A stretch of DNA of 64,000 bases from Marinobacter sp. EhC06 (GTDB lineage Bacteria > Pseudomonadota > Gammaproteobacteria > Pseudomonadales > Oleiphilaceae), in the NCBI RefSeq assembly GCF_001650915.1, contig NZ_LXYO01000038.1, positions 1 through 64,000 on the forward strand, in the 5' to 3' direction. This document shows positions 15,644-25,303 of the stretch, in pieces. How positions within the stretch are numbered: position 1 is the first letter of the stretch; each line of letters starts with the position of its first letter. The position numbers and the translations under genes were made by a program. Under the pieces are notes generated by a model that saw nothing but the letters and a program-made list of their open reading frames with translations, did not search any database and was not told the origin of the DNA.

Positions 15644-16623
15644 CCTCCGATCGCAGTCAGGAGGCCGGGGCGGCGTACTCGCATCGCTCGGTACTCCTGG
15701 ATTCGGCGGTCGACTATCTGGTCAGCGACCCCGATGGCTATTACGTGGATGGCACCTTCGGACGGGGTGGCCACAGTCGCCTGATCCTGGGCCGTCTCGG
15801 AAAGTCGGGGCAGCTCCTTGGAATTGACAAGGATCCCGAAGCTATCCGCGAGGCAAGAGAGCTGGAAGCCCAGGATAGCCGCTTCCATTGCTTTCATGGC
15901 TCCTTTGCGGAGCTCGGCACCGCGTTAGTCGGTCAGGATTGGCAGACAGTTAACGGCGTTTTGCTGGATCTCGGCGTGTCATCGCCGCAGCTTGATGATG
16001 CCTCCCGTGGTTTCAGTTTCATGCGCGATGGGCCGCTGGACATGCGCATGAATACTGAGCAATCGCCCAGTGCGGCGGAGTGGCTCGCAACGGCGGAGGA
16101 GTCGGATATCGCGAATGTGATCTTCCGCTATGGCGAGGAGCGGTTCTCCCGGCGCATTGCCCGGCTCCTGGTCGAGCGTCGCCAGGAAGCGCCCGTCGAA
16201 ACCACTCGCCAGTTGGCTGAGCTGGTCAGCGAGGCGGTGCCCAAGAAAGAAAAGCACAAGCATCCGGCCACCCGGACCTTTCAGGCAATCCGGATCTTTA
16301 TCAACCGGGAGCTGGAGGATCTGGAAGTGGGTCTTCAGTCTGCTGTTGATCACCTTGCCCCGGGAGGGCGCCTGGTGGTCATCAGCTTCCATTCGCTGGA
16401 AGACCGGTTGGTCAAGCGGTTCATGAGGGATCTGGCCCGCGGGCCGCAGTTGCCTAAAGGTGTTCCGGTAACGGCAGAGCAGGAGGCCTCGGACTTCCGT
16501 CTGGTTGGTAAGGCCAGTAAGGCCGGAGCTGACGAAGTAAGTGACAACGTACGTGCCCGCAGCGCAGTCATGCGGGTGCTGGAACGCACAGATCTCAGGA
16601 AAAACTCGCAGGGGAGCGCGTAA
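15640..16623 (+). CDS. rsmH: 16S rRNA (cytosine1402-N4)-methyltransferase
   Basis: RsmH (MraW) methylates N4 of C1402 in 16S rRNA, the same nucleotide that RsmI modifies on the ribose. The 327-residue protein shows the start motif YSHRSVLLDSAVDYL, the SAM-binding loop DGTFGRGGHSRLIL, the conserved LLDLGVSSPQLDDASRGFSF and the C-terminal ISFHSLEDRLVKRF. It overlaps mraZ by four bases (ATGA) and precedes ftsL by two bases. Confidence 0.97.
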   Translation: MTSDRSQEAGAAYSHRSVLLDSAVDYLVSDPDGYYVDGTFGRGGHSRLILGRLGKSGQLLGIDKDPEAIREARELEAQDSRFHCFHGSFAELGTALVGQDWQTVNGVLLDLGVSSPQLDDASRGFSFMRDGPLDMRMNTEQSPSAAEWLATAEESDIANVIFRYGEERFSRRIARLLVERRQEAPVETTRQLAELVSEAVPKKEKHKHPATRTFQAIRIFINRELEDLEVGLQSAVDHLAPGGRLVVISFHSLEDRLVKRFMRDLARGPQLPKGVPVTAEQEASDFRLVGKASKAGADEVSDNVRARSAVMRVLERTDLRKNSQGSA

Positions 16624-16625
16624 CC

Positions 16626-17030
16626 ATGGGCGCGGTAGCTATTGAAGAGCCGGTAAAAACGGCGAAGCTCAACAAGCAGAAGGTCCGCGACGGCGTTGCA
16701 ACCGCAGTCCGGATTTCCAGGCAGGTATTCGCCGCTACGAAGCAAGGCAAAGTGCTGGTCTCGCTCGGGCTGGTTGCCGTGTTGCTGGCTTCCTCCATCG
16801 GCGTGGTAGTGAGTGCCCACGAGAACCGGGAACTATTTAATACCCTTTCGCAGCTTCAGTCCGAGCGCGACCGCTATCAAAGTGAATGGAGTCAGCTGCT
16901 GCTTGAACAGAGTGCGCTTAGCGCCCACGGTCGAGTCGAAAAGCTGGCGGCTGAGCGTTTTAGCATGGTAGTGCCCGGGCGTCAGGATATCGTGCTGGTA
17001 CCGCTGATGTCGCCGGTTGCAAACCGATAA
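16626..17030 (+). CDS. ftsL: Cell division protein FtsL
   Basis: Bitopic inner-membrane protein that joins FtsB and FtsQ and relays activation to FtsW-FtsI at the septum. The 134-residue protein has a cytoplasmic N-terminus (about 42 residues), a membrane segment at residues 43-63 (VLVSLGLVAVLLASSIGVVV), and a heptad-like periplasmic helix (ENRELFNTLSQLQSERDRY). Sequence conservation in this family is low; the assignment rests on topology and the invariant place between rsmH and ftsI. It slightly exceeds the usual 90-120 residues because of the cytoplasmic tail. Confidence 0.92.
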   Translation: MGAVAIEEPVKTAKLNKQKVRDGVATAVRISRQVFAATKQGKVLVSLGLVAVLLASSIGVVVSAHENRELFNTLSQLQSERDRYQSEWSQLLLEQSALSAHGRVEKLAAERFSMVVPGRQDIVLVPLMSPVANR

Positions 17031-17064
17031 TAAACGAAAACAACAACGATTCAGGGTGATCGAC

Positions 17065-18804
17065 GTGTCCGATCAGGGAAAGAAGACAACATGGGGGCAG
17101 CGTTTGGCGTCCGGGCTGGCAGCCTGGCGTTTTGGCTCCGTTGTGGGCGTCTTTCTCCTGGTCGTGGGTGTGCTTGGCTGGCGCCTGGTCGACCTCCACG
17201 TCGTGGATAACGATTTCCTGCGCAAGCAGGGTGATGTCCGGACCATCCGGGTTGAGAGTATTGATGCTCACCGTGGTGTTGTCACCGATCGTTATGACGA
17301 GCCGCTGGCCGTCAGCACGCCAGTACAGACCATCTGGGCCAATCCGTCAGAGGCTGACCCTTCCGAGGCACGTCTGACCAACCTCGCGCGTCTTCTGGAC
17401 ATCAACGAGGCCTCCCTCCGGCAGCGACTCAAAGAATACTCCGGTCGGGAGTTCATTTACCTGCGCCGCAAGATTCAGCCGGATCTGGCCAGAAAGGTTC
17501 TGGATCTGGAGATCGATGGGATATACACCCGTCAGGAATACCGTCGCTATTACCCCGCGGGCGAAGTGACCGCTCACGTTGTGGGTTTCACGGATATCGA
17601 TGAGCGTGGCCAGGAAGGAATCGAACTGGCGTATAACCAGTGGCTGTCTGGTGAAACCGGCCGCAAGCGCGTTCTGAAAGATAATCGAGGTCGTATCATC
17701 AAGGATCTGACCCTGATTCGCGATGCCAGCCCTGGTCAAAATCTCGCGCTCAGCATTGATTTGCGCCTCCAGTACCTCGCCTACCGGGAACTCAAAGCTG
17801 TTGTGGCGGCTCATAATGCCAGAGGGGGCACACTGGTCATGCTCGACGTGGATACCGGTGAGGTTCTGGCAATGGTCAATCAGGGGTCCTACAACCCCAA
17901 TGACCGCAGTCAGCTAGCCGCTGAGAATCTCCGGAACAAGGCCATTACCGATCTGTTCGAGCCCGGCTCAACCATGAAGCCGATCACCATGGCGGCTGCA
18001 CTGGAGTCCGGCAGCTATTCGGTTAACAGCACTATCGATACCAGTCCCGGTTTTCGCCGTTTTGGCCGTTTTACCATCCGGGATCATCGCAACTATGGCG
18101 TGATGGATATGGCTGAGATCATCGTCAAGTCCAGCAACGTCGGAATCAGTCGAATTGCCACCGATCTCGGTGGCGATGTGATCCGCGATCTATACGCCCG
18201 TCTCGGGCTAGGGCAGCCAACCGGTATCGGCTTCCCGGGCGAAGCGGTGGGTGTGTTGCCCTCTCCACCCAAGTGGCGCCCCGTGGAAGAGGCAACGCTG
18301 TCTTACGGGTACGGTATGAGCGTGAACGCCCTGCAACTGGCTCAAGCCTATATGGTGATCGCCAACGGTGGTGTGCGCTATCCACTGAGTCTGGTCCGGC
18401 AGGATGAGAAGCCGGAGGGTCAGCGGGTGCTTTCGGAGCAGGTAACCCATCAGGTTCGCAATATGTTGCGCGAGGCGGTTTCGAGGGGGACTGGCAAACG
18501 TGCACAGCCGGGATTCTACTCGGCCGGCGGCAAAACCGGGACAGTTCATCTTGTTGGTGCCCAGGGTTACGAAGACAGCCAGTACAAGGCGATTTTTGCC
18601 GGTATGGCGCCTATTGATAATCCCAGACTGGTTACGGTTGTGGCCGTTGATGCGCCGCAGTCCGGAGAATATTACGGTGGCGAGGTTGCTGCGCCGGTAT
18701 TCTCACGGGTGATGAGTGACGCACTGCGACTGTTGAATGTGAAGCCTGAACTGGAAGTAGGCGAGGCCGAAATGGCTTCGTCTGCATCCGGAGAGCGAGG
18801 GTAG
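17065..18804 (+). CDS. ftsI: Peptidoglycan D,D-transpeptidase FtsI (PBP3)
   Basis: Septum-specific class B penicillin-binding protein that crosslinks peptidoglycan together with the FtsW glycosyltransferase. A short cytoplasmic tail leads to one membrane segment (VVGVFLLVVGVLGWRLV), a pedestal domain, and the transpeptidase domain with all three motifs: GSTMKPIT (serine nucleophile), SSN in VKSSNVGIS, and KTGTVHL. The start is uncertain: GTG 17065 has AGGG 8 bases upstream and avoids overlap with ftsL, while the same frame is open from TTG 17017, inside ftsL. About 579 residues from GTG 17065. Confidence 0.94.
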   Translation: MSDQGKKTTWGQRLASGLAAWRFGSVVGVFLLVVGVLGWRLVDLHVVDNDFLRKQGDVRTIRVESIDAHRGVVTDRYDEPLAVSTPVQTIWANPSEADPSEARLTNLARLLDINEASLRQRLKEYSGREFIYLRRKIQPDLARKVLDLEIDGIYTRQEYRRYYPAGEVTAHVVGFTDIDERGQEGIELAYNQWLSGETGRKRVLKDNRGRIIKDLTLIRDASPGQNLALSIDLRLQYLAYRELKAVVAAHNARGGTLVMLDVDTGEVLAMVNQGSYNPNDRSQLAAENLRNKAITDLFEPGSTMKPITMAAALESGSYSVNSTIDTSPGFRRFGRFTIRDHRNYGVMDMAEIIVKSSNVGISRIATDLGGDVIRDLYARLGLGQPTGIGFPGEAVGVLPSPPKWRPVEEATLSYGYGMSVNALQLAQAYMVIANGGVRYPLSLVRQDEKPEGQRVLSEQVTHQVRNMLREAVSRGTGKRAQPGFYSAGGKTGTVHLVGAQGYEDSQYKAIFAGMAPIDNPRLVTVVAVDAPQSGEYYGGEVAAPVFSRVMSDALRLLNVKPELEVGEAEMASSASGERG

Positions 18805-18808
18805 GCCT

Positions 18809-20293
18809 ATGTGCATCACATCTCTCAGCACGTTATTGCAAGGCATTGTAGCGGTTCCGTCGGTGTTCGATGTGACCATTCACGGTCTGAAAACCGACAG
18901 TCGCGAGGTCGCCTCCGGCGATGCGTTTATAGCCCTGTCGGGTGCCCGAACGCCTGCCGATTTTTATGTCGATAAGGCCATTGAGGCTGGCGCGACGGTT
19001 ATTCTCCTCGAAGCCGAACAGGCCGGCGAGTGCACTGAACACCATGGCGCCCTGATTGTGCCCGTTGCCGGCCTGCGAAGCCTGGTGGGCCGAATTGCGG
19101 ACCGGTTCTTTGAGCATCCTTCGCAACGGCTCCGCCTGATTGGTGTGACCGGGACCAATGGCAAGACGTCGGTCTGCCAGTATGTGGCGCAGCTGCTTAA
19201 AGAAACGGGGACCCCCTGCGGCATCCTGGGCACTTTGGGGTATGGCATGCCCGGTGCCCTTCAACCAGCAACTCACACCACGCCGGATGCGGTTCAGGTT
19301 AACCGGGTCCTGTCCCGGATCGTGAAGCAGGAAGGTCGCGCTGCTGTGATGGAAGTGTCCTCCCACGCACTGGATCAGGGCCGGGTGGACAACATCTCCA
19401 TGACCGGGGCCGTGTTTACCAATCTGACCCGGGACCATCTCGACTACCACGGCTCCATGGACGCATACGGCGCAGCCAAGGCCCGGTTGTTCGAGCGAGA
19501 GGAGCTGCACTTTTCAGTGATCAATTTTGACGATCCTTTCGGCCGGCAACTCTTCGAACAGCTGGACGGCAAATGTGATCGCGTGCGGTACAGCCTTCAC
19601 GAGGCACAGACTGAACTCTGGTTGCGTGAGTTCCGGCCAACCGACGAGGGCTTTGAAGCTGACGTGGATGGCGAGTGGGGCAGGTTTGCTATCGCCGTTC
19701 CCCTGATGGGCAGCTTCAACGCGAGCAATGTTTTGGCGGCGATGGCGACAGTACTCACACTCGGTGTTCCGGTAGAGCGTGTTCAGCAGGCCACCGGCCG
19801 ACTCACACCGCCCCCTGGCAGACTCGAAAGATTCGGTGGCGCCAATGGTGTCAGAGTGGTGGTCGATTACGCCCATACCCCGGATGCCCTGGCGAATGCC
19901 CTGGCAGCTCTGCGACCGCATGTGACTGGTGAGCTGATTTGTGTATTTGGCTGCGGCGGTGACCGCGATTCCGGCAAGCGTCCGGACATGGCTCGGGAAG
20001 CCGAGAAGCTTGCGGATCGCGTAGTGGTGACGGACGACAATCCCCGAAGTGAAGATCCCAAAGTAATTGCGCAGGATATTCTTGCCGGATTCTCGGATTC
20101 AGCAAAGGTGACGGTCATTCATGACCGGGCCGAGGCCATCCTGTCGACGATCCGTTCGGCCACTCCGAACGACCTCGTTCTGATTGCAGGGAAAGGGCAC
20201 GAGGCTTACCAGGAAATCGCCGGCCAGAGATACCCGTTCAGCGATGCCGAGCAGGTTCGCCACGTCTTGAAACTCAATGGGGGTGTGGCATGA
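18809..20293 (+). CDS. murE: UDP-MurNAc-tripeptide synthetase (meso-diaminopimelate adding)
   Basis: Adds the third residue to the peptidoglycan stem peptide in the cytoplasm using ATP. The 494-residue Mur ligase has the P-loop GVTGTNGKTSVCQYVAQLL, a carbamylated-lysine region (AAKARLFERE), and the DDNPRSEDP motif; the DNPR sequence is the mark of enzymes that select meso-diaminopimelate rather than lysine. ATG 18809 follows the ftsI stop by four bases after a GAGCGAGG site. Its end overlaps murF. Confidence 0.97.
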   Translation: MCITSLSTLLQGIVAVPSVFDVTIHGLKTDSREVASGDAFIALSGARTPADFYVDKAIEAGATVILLEAEQAGECTEHHGALIVPVAGLRSLVGRIADRFFEHPSQRLRLIGVTGTNGKTSVCQYVAQLLKETGTPCGILGTLGYGMPGALQPATHTTPDAVQVNRVLSRIVKQEGRAAVMEVSSHALDQGRVDNISMTGAVFTNLTRDHLDYHGSMDAYGAAKARLFEREELHFSVINFDDPFGRQLFEQLDGKCDRVRYSLHEAQTELWLREFRPTDEGFEADVDGEWGRFAIAVPLMGSFNASNVLAAMATVLTLGVPVERVQQATGRLTPPPGRLERFGGANGVRVVVDYAHTPDALANALAALRPHVTGELICVFGCGGDRDSGKRPDMAREAEKLADRVVVTDDNPRSEDPKVIAQDILAGFSDSAKVTVIHDRAEAILSTIRSATPNDLVLIAGKGHEAYQEIAGQRYPFSDAEQVRHVLKLNGGVA

Positions 20294-21678
20294 TGCGCGC
20301 CTTTTCGCTGGCAGAAGCCAGGAGCTGGCTGGGTGCCGAGTGCACTTCGGGCAATCCTGCGTCAGTGAGCTTCAACGGGGTTTCCACCGATACCCGTACT
20401 CTGGAGCAAGGGCAGCTGTTCGTGGCCCTGCGAGGCGAAAATTTTGATGGCCACCGGTTCCTGCAACAGGCGCAGGACAAGGGCGCAGTTGGCCTGGTGG
20501 TTGACACGCCTGACAGCAGAATTGATCTGCCCCAGCTGGTGGTAGGCGACACGCTGGAGGCCCTGGCCCGGCTCGCGGCGGGCAACCGTGAAGAAAGCAA
20601 AGCCGGCATTCTTGCGATCACCGGTAGCAGTGGCAAGACCACGGTCAAGGAGATGTGCGCCGCCATTCTCTCGCAGATGGGCAAGACGCTTTCGACAAAA
20701 GGCAACCTGAACAATCACATCGGTGTGCCGCTTACGCTGTTCGGCCTCTCTCCGGAACACCAGTATGGCGTGATTGAACTGGGTGCCAGCGGGCTGGGTG
20801 AAATTGCCCATACCGTTTCCCTGGCGAAGCCCCGCGTAGCCATTCTCACGAATGCTGGCGAAGCCCATCTGGAAGGGTTTGGCAGTTACGAGAATATTGT
20901 TCTGGCCAAGGGCGAAATCATTGATGGCGTCGCGGCAGATGGGCTGATGGTGCTCAACCGCGACGACCCGGCTTTTGAGCAGTGGCGAACCCGTGCCGGC
21001 GCCCGCCGTGTCGCCGGAGTCAGCCGTCTTGGTGCCGAAGCGGATTATCACGCGGTCATCGAAAACCAGGACGCCGGAACCAGAACCATTCAGGTGAGCG
21101 GGCCGGATGGCTGGCAGTGCCGGGTGACACTGGGACTGGAAGGCGATCACAACATCACCAACATGCTGCTGGCCATTGCTGCCACCCGCGAGCTGGGTGC
21201 CAGTGATCAGGCGATTGCTGTCGGGTTGGCCAGTGTTGCGCCGGTGAAAGGGCGGCTTCAGGTTCTGAAGCTGTCGCCGGAACTGACGTTGATTGACGAC
21301 AGTTACAACGCCAACCCGTCGTCCATGAAAGCCGCACTTGGAGTTCTGGCCCGGCGCGAGGGGCAGAAGATTGCGGTACTTGGCGCCATGGCAGAGCTTG
21401 GCGCTGAGGCAGGGGCATTGCATCGGGAGGTCGGAGAGTGCGCGAGGGAGCGCGGTATTGACCGACTGATCACTGTGGGCCCGGGTTGTGAAGGTTATGC
21501 CGACGGGTTTGGAGAGTCCACGGAGCTTGGGCTGAGCCATGAGCAGGCCGTTGAATCGGCTGTTGGAGATAAAAACACACCGTTGACAGTGTTGGTCAAG
21601 GGTTCTCGCAGTTCCGCCATGGAGCGTGTGGTGGAGGGAATTAAAGAAAAGGTGAATAACTCATGCTGCTCTGGCTGA
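20290..21678 (+). CDS. murF: UDP-MurNAc-tripeptide D-alanyl-D-alanine ligase
   Basis: Adds D-Ala-D-Ala, made by DdlB, to complete the cytoplasmic pentapeptide precursor. The 462-residue Mur ligase has the N-terminal UDP-binding domain (VSTDTRTLEQGQLFVALRGE in this family pattern), the ATP loop AITGSSGKTTVKEM, the NLNNHIGVPLTL segment, and IDDSYNANPSSMKAAL in the C-terminal domain. It overlaps murE by four bases and mraY by 16 bases, so translation is likely coupled. Confidence 0.97.
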   Translation: MMRAFSLAEARSWLGAECTSGNPASVSFNGVSTDTRTLEQGQLFVALRGENFDGHRFLQQAQDKGAVGLVVDTPDSRIDLPQLVVGDTLEALARLAAGNREESKAGILAITGSSGKTTVKEMCAAILSQMGKTLSTKGNLNNHIGVPLTLFGLSPEHQYGVIELGASGLGEIAHTVSLAKPRVAILTNAGEAHLEGFGSYENIVLAKGEIIDGVAADGLMVLNRDDPAFEQWRTRAGARRVAGVSRLGAEADYHAVIENQDAGTRTIQVSGPDGWQCRVTLGLEGDHNITNMLLAIAATRELGASDQAIAVGLASVAPVKGRLQVLKLSPELTLIDDSYNANPSSMKAALGVLARREGQKIAVLGAMAELGAEAGALHREVGECARERGIDRLITVGPGCEGYADGFGESTELGLSHEQAVESAVGDKNTPLTVLVKGSRSSAMERVVEGIKEKVNNSCCSG

Positions 21679-22748
21679 CAGAGGTCCTATCACAGTATTT
21701 CTCGGCACTGACGGTGTTTCAGTACCTGACCCTGCGTGGAATCCTGGGCACACTCACCGCGTTGCTGATTTCGCTGATCATTGGCCCGGTGATGATCCGC
21801 AAGCTGAGCCAGTACCAGATTGGCCAGGCGGTAAGGGATGACGGTCCCCAGACCCATCTCAGCAAAGCCGGCACGCCGACCATGGGTGGCGCGCTGATCC
21901 TGGTGGCCATCGGTATCAGTACGCTGCTCTGGGCCGACCTTGGTAACCGCTATGTCTGGGTTACCCTCCTGGTGACGCTTCTGTTCGGTGCGATCGGCTG
22001 GGTCGACGACTATCGGAAGGTGGTGGAGCGCAACCCGAGAGGTCTGCCGGGCCGCTGGAAATACTTCTGGCAGTCCGTCATTGGCGCCACGGCGGCGGTG
22101 GTGCTGTTCTTCAGCTCGGCGTTGCCGCAGGAGACCTCTCTGTACGTGCCGTTTGTAAAGCAGGTGTCCCTCACCCTTGGCCCGGTATTGTTCATCCTGC
22201 TCAGCTACTTCGTCATTGTTGGTAGCAGCAACGCGGTCAACCTTACTGACGGTCTGGATGGGCTCGCCATCATGCCCACGGTCATGGTGGCCGGCGCACT
22301 CGGCATCTTCGCGTACCTGTCCGGGCACGCCCAGTTCGCCAACTACCTGCTGATCCCGCATCTTCCGGGCACCGGTGAGCTTATCGTTTTCTGCGGTGCC
22401 CTCGTCGGAGCCGGACTTGGTTTTCTCTGGTTCAACACCTACCCGGCCCAGGTATTCATGGGGGATGTGGGCGCTCTGGCCCTTGGCGCAGCCCTGGGTG
22501 TGGTCGCGGTTATTGTTCGCCAGGAAATTGTCCTGTTCATCATGGGCGGGGTGTTCGTGATGGAGACCATATCGGTGATCCTGCAGGTTGCGTCGTTCCG
22601 CCTGACCGGCCGGCGGATCTTCCGCATGGCGCCGCTGCACCACCACTTTGAATTGAAAGGCTGGCCGGAGCCGAGAGTGATTGTCCGGTTCTGGGTTATC
22701 ACCGTCGTTCTGGTCCTGATTGGCATCGCCAGTCTGAAACTGAGATAG
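21663..22748 (+). CDS. mraY: Phospho-MurNAc-pentapeptide transferase (MraY)
   Basis: Integral membrane enzyme that transfers phospho-MurNAc-pentapeptide to undecaprenyl phosphate, making lipid I. The 361-residue protein has about ten hydrophobic helices and the Mg and substrate motifs KAGTPTMGG, GWVDDYRKV, NAVNLTDGLDGLA, FMGDVGALALGA and the cytoplasmic HHHFELKGWPEPRV loop. Length equals the usual 360. Start ATG 21663 lies within the last codons of murF. Confidence 0.98.
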   Translation: MLLWLTEVLSQYFSALTVFQYLTLRGILGTLTALLISLIIGPVMIRKLSQYQIGQAVRDDGPQTHLSKAGTPTMGGALILVAIGISTLLWADLGNRYVWVTLLVTLLFGAIGWVDDYRKVVERNPRGLPGRWKYFWQSVIGATAAVVLFFSSALPQETSLYVPFVKQVSLTLGPVLFILLSYFVIVGSSNAVNLTDGLDGLAIMPTVMVAGALGIFAYLSGHAQFANYLLIPHLPGTGELIVFCGALVGAGLGFLWFNTYPAQVFMGDVGALALGAALGVVAVIVRQEIVLFIMGGVFVMETISVILQVASFRLTGRRIFRMAPLHHHFELKGWPEPRVIVRFWVITVVLVLIGIASLKLR

Positions 22749-22763
22749 GAAATCGCTGCAACT

Positions 22764-24104
22764 ATGAGTGTCATTGTTTCGGATCGTCGCACACTGGTCG
22801 TAGGGCTCGGTAAAACCGGGCTTTCCTGCGTGCGCTATCTGTCCGAACAGGGGCGGGACGTAGCTGTGGCCGATAGCCGCACGGCTCCTCCGGGCCTTGA
22901 TCAGCTGAAGGCAGGCTGGCCGGATATTCCGGTCCATCTGGGCACCTTTGACAAAGAACTGTTTGCCGGTTTTAACGAGTTGGTGGTGAGCCCCGGGATC
23001 AGCATCGCGGAGCCTGCCATTGCCGCCGCCGCACGCCAGGGAGCAAGAATCCGCGGTGACATTGATCTATTCGCCGAGGCGGCCGATGCGCCCATCGTTG
23101 CGATCACCGGCTCGAATGGAAAAACCACCGTCACCACCCTGGTGGGTGAGATGGCAAAAGCGGCGGGCCGGAAAGTCGCTGTCGGCGGCAACATCGGCAC
23201 CCCGGCGCTGGATCTTCTGGGGCAGGGCGCCGACCTGTATGTACTCGAGCTGTCGAGTTTCCAGCTTGAGACCACCGATGAACTGAACGCCCTCGCGGCG
23301 ACGGTACTGAACGTCAGTGACGATCACATGGATCGTTATCCGAACAAGATGGCCTACTTCCAGGCCAAACAGCGGATTTTCCGGGGCTGCAAAAACGCGA
23401 TTGTTAATCTGGACGACGCCCTGAGTACCCCCATGGCAAGGGACACCATGAGGTTCCTGTGCTTCGGTTTTCACCGGGTGAACCCAGAAACGTTCAGCAC
23501 CCGGGACGATGACCAGGGAACCTGGATTACCTTTGGCTTCGATAACCTTCTGTTGGCCAGCGAGCTGAAGCTGATGGGGCATCACAATATCAGCAACGTG
23601 ATGGCCGCTCTGGCACTGGGCCATGCCGCCGGGCTGCCCATGGATGTGATGCTGACGGTCGCCCGTGAATTTCCGGGGCTGCCGCATCGCTGCGAGTTTG
23701 TGCGCCGGCTGAATGATGTGGATTTCATCAATGATTCCAAGGGCACCAATGTCGGAGCCACAGTGGCCGCCATTGAAAGCCTTGCACCGGACAATGGCAA
23801 AGTCGTGTTGATCGCGGGTGGTGACGGCAAAGGTGCCGATTTCACCGCCCTGGAAGCGCCCATAGCCCTGTATTGCCGGGCTGTGTTGTTGATCGGTCGC
23901 GATGCGCCGGCCATCGCCGATGTGCTGGGCAGCGGTATCCCAGTTCATCGGATGGGTAGCCTCGCCGAGGCGGTCGCCCGTTCCGCTGAGCTGGCGGTGC
24001 CCGGGGATCGGGTATTGCTTTCGCCCGCCTGCGCGAGCTTTGACATGTTCCGTGATTATCTCGATCGCGGTGACCAGTTCCGTTCTCTGGTGGAGGCCCT
24101 GTGA
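22764..24104 (+). CDS. murD: UDP-N-acetylmuramoylalanine--D-glutamate ligase
   Basis: Adds D-glutamate to UDP-MurNAc-L-Ala. The 446-residue enzyme has a Rossmann-like N-terminal domain (VVGLGKTGLSCVRYL), the ATP loop AITGSNGKTTVTTLVGEM, the FQLETTDELNA and NVSDDHMDRY segments of the central domain, and NDSKGTNVGATVAAIESL in the C-terminal domain. It follows mraY by 15 bases and its stop overlaps the ftsW start (TGATG). Confidence 0.97.
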   Translation: MSVIVSDRRTLVVGLGKTGLSCVRYLSEQGRDVAVADSRTAPPGLDQLKAGWPDIPVHLGTFDKELFAGFNELVVSPGISIAEPAIAAAARQGARIRGDIDLFAEAADAPIVAITGSNGKTTVTTLVGEMAKAAGRKVAVGGNIGTPALDLLGQGADLYVLELSSFQLETTDELNALAATVLNVSDDHMDRYPNKMAYFQAKQRIFRGCKNAIVNLDDALSTPMARDTMRFLCFGFHRVNPETFSTRDDDQGTWITFGFDNLLLASELKLMGHHNISNVMAALALGHAAGLPMDVMLTVAREFPGLPHRCEFVRRLNDVDFINDSKGTNVGATVAAIESLAPDNGKVVLIAGGDGKGADFTALEAPIALYCRAVLLIGRDAPAIADVLGSGIPVHRMGSLAEAVARSAELAVPGDRVLLSPACASFDMFRDYLDRGDQFRSLVEAL

Positions 24105-25303
24105 TGCACGCAGATCTTTCCCTCCGGAACCGGAATCAATGGCTTGGTGAAGTCCAGCCTCTGCCCATGCTGGTGATCAGTTCGGTCGCCTTGCTGGTGA
24201 TGGGCGTTGTCATGATTTCCTCGGCATCCATGGATATGGCTGCGGAAACCATGGGTAACAGCTACCACTATGTGATTCGCCAGCTGATGTTTGCCGGTCT
24301 TGGTTGCCTGCTGGCGCTGGTCGCCGTCAACGTTCCGGTAGCCTGGTGGGAGCGCAGTGGCTGGTTGCTCCTGGGCATTGGTCTGCTGGCTCTTGTTCTG
24401 GTACTTACGCCTCTGGGACGTACCGTTAACGGCTCCACCCGCTGGATCCCGTTTGGTCTGTTTAACGTCCAGGTGTCGGAAGTGGCAAAACTCTGCCTGA
24501 TTGCTTACCTGGCAGGTTACGTGGTCCGTCGCCGGAACGAACTGCTCAATACCTGGCCGGGTTTCCTCAAGCCGCTGGTAGTTCTTGGTCTGGCCTCGGT
24601 TCTGCTGGTCATCCAGCCGGACTTTGGTGCCACTGTGGTCCTGGTGACAGCAGCGGCAGGCATGATCTTCCTGAACGGTGTGCGGCTTAGCCGGTTTGTA
24701 CCCCTGATCGGTACACTGGTGGTTCTTGGTGCCATTCTGATCGTTACCCAGCCCTACCGTCTGAAGCGGGTCGTCAGCTATCTCGATCCCTGGAAAGACC
24801 AGTTCGACAGTGGTTACCAGTTGACCCAGTCGCTGATCGCGTTTGGTCGCGGGGACTGGGGCGGTGTAGGCCTGGGCAATTCCATCCAGAAGCTGTTCTA
24901 TCTGCCAGAGGCCCACACCGACTTCATCTTCGCCATTATCGCCGAAGAGTTCGGTCTCCTGGGATCCTTGCTGGTACTTAGTCTGTTCACCCTGCTGGTA
25001 GTGACCGGGTTCGTCATTGCCCGCCGGGCCGAGAAGGCGGACATGCCGTTCGGCGCGTGTTTTGCCTATGGGCTGACCCTGCTGATCGGCTTGCAGTCAG
25101 GGATAAACATGGCGGTCAGCACCGGGCTTCTGCCAACCAAGGGGTTGACTCTGCCGCTGGTGAGCTACGGTGGATCCAGTCTGATGATTACCTGTATTTG
25201 CATTGGCGTGCTTGCCCGTGTGGAGATGGAGCGCCTGGATCAGGAAAAGCTGGCCCGAGAGAAAACCGGTCCGAAGACGCGGGGAGGTGCGGTGTATGAC
25301 TGA
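24104..25303 (+). CDS. ftsW: Septal peptidoglycan glycosyltransferase FtsW
   Basis: SEDS-family membrane protein that polymerises lipid II at the division site with FtsI. About ten membrane helices cover 399 residues. The family signatures are visible: GRTVNGSTRWIPFG, QPDFGATVVLV, PYRLKRVVSYLDPW (with the tryptophan-rich loop), EAHTDFIFAIIAEEFGLLG and the C-terminal GLLPTKGLTLPLVSYGGSS. ATG 24104 has GGAGG 7 bases upstream; the GTG three bases before it is less well placed. Overlaps murG by eight bases. Confidence 0.97.
   Translation: MHADLSLRNRNQWLGEVQPLPMLVISSVALLVMGVVMISSASMDMAAETMGNSYHYVIRQLMFAGLGCLLALVAVNVPVAWWERSGWLLLGIGLLALVLVLTPLGRTVNGSTRWIPFGLFNVQVSEVAKLCLIAYLAGYVVRRRNELLNTWPGFLKPLVVLGLASVLLVIQPDFGATVVLVTAAAGMIFLNGVRLSRFVPLIGTLVVLGAILIVTQPYRLKRVVSYLDPWKDQFDSGYQLTQSLIAFGRGDWGGVGLGNSIQKLFYLPEAHTDFIFAIIAEEFGLLGSLLVLSLFTLLVVTGFVIARRAEKADMPFGACFAYGLTLLIGLQSGINMAVSTGLLPTKGLTLPLVSYGGSSLMITCICIGVLARVEMERLDQEKLAREKTGPKTRGGAVYD

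Noticed and set aside
21690..22937. 415-codon antisense open frame opposite mraY
   Set aside because: Its composition (rich in Arg, Gln, His) and lack of motifs mark it as a shadow of mraY, whose motifs are complete.
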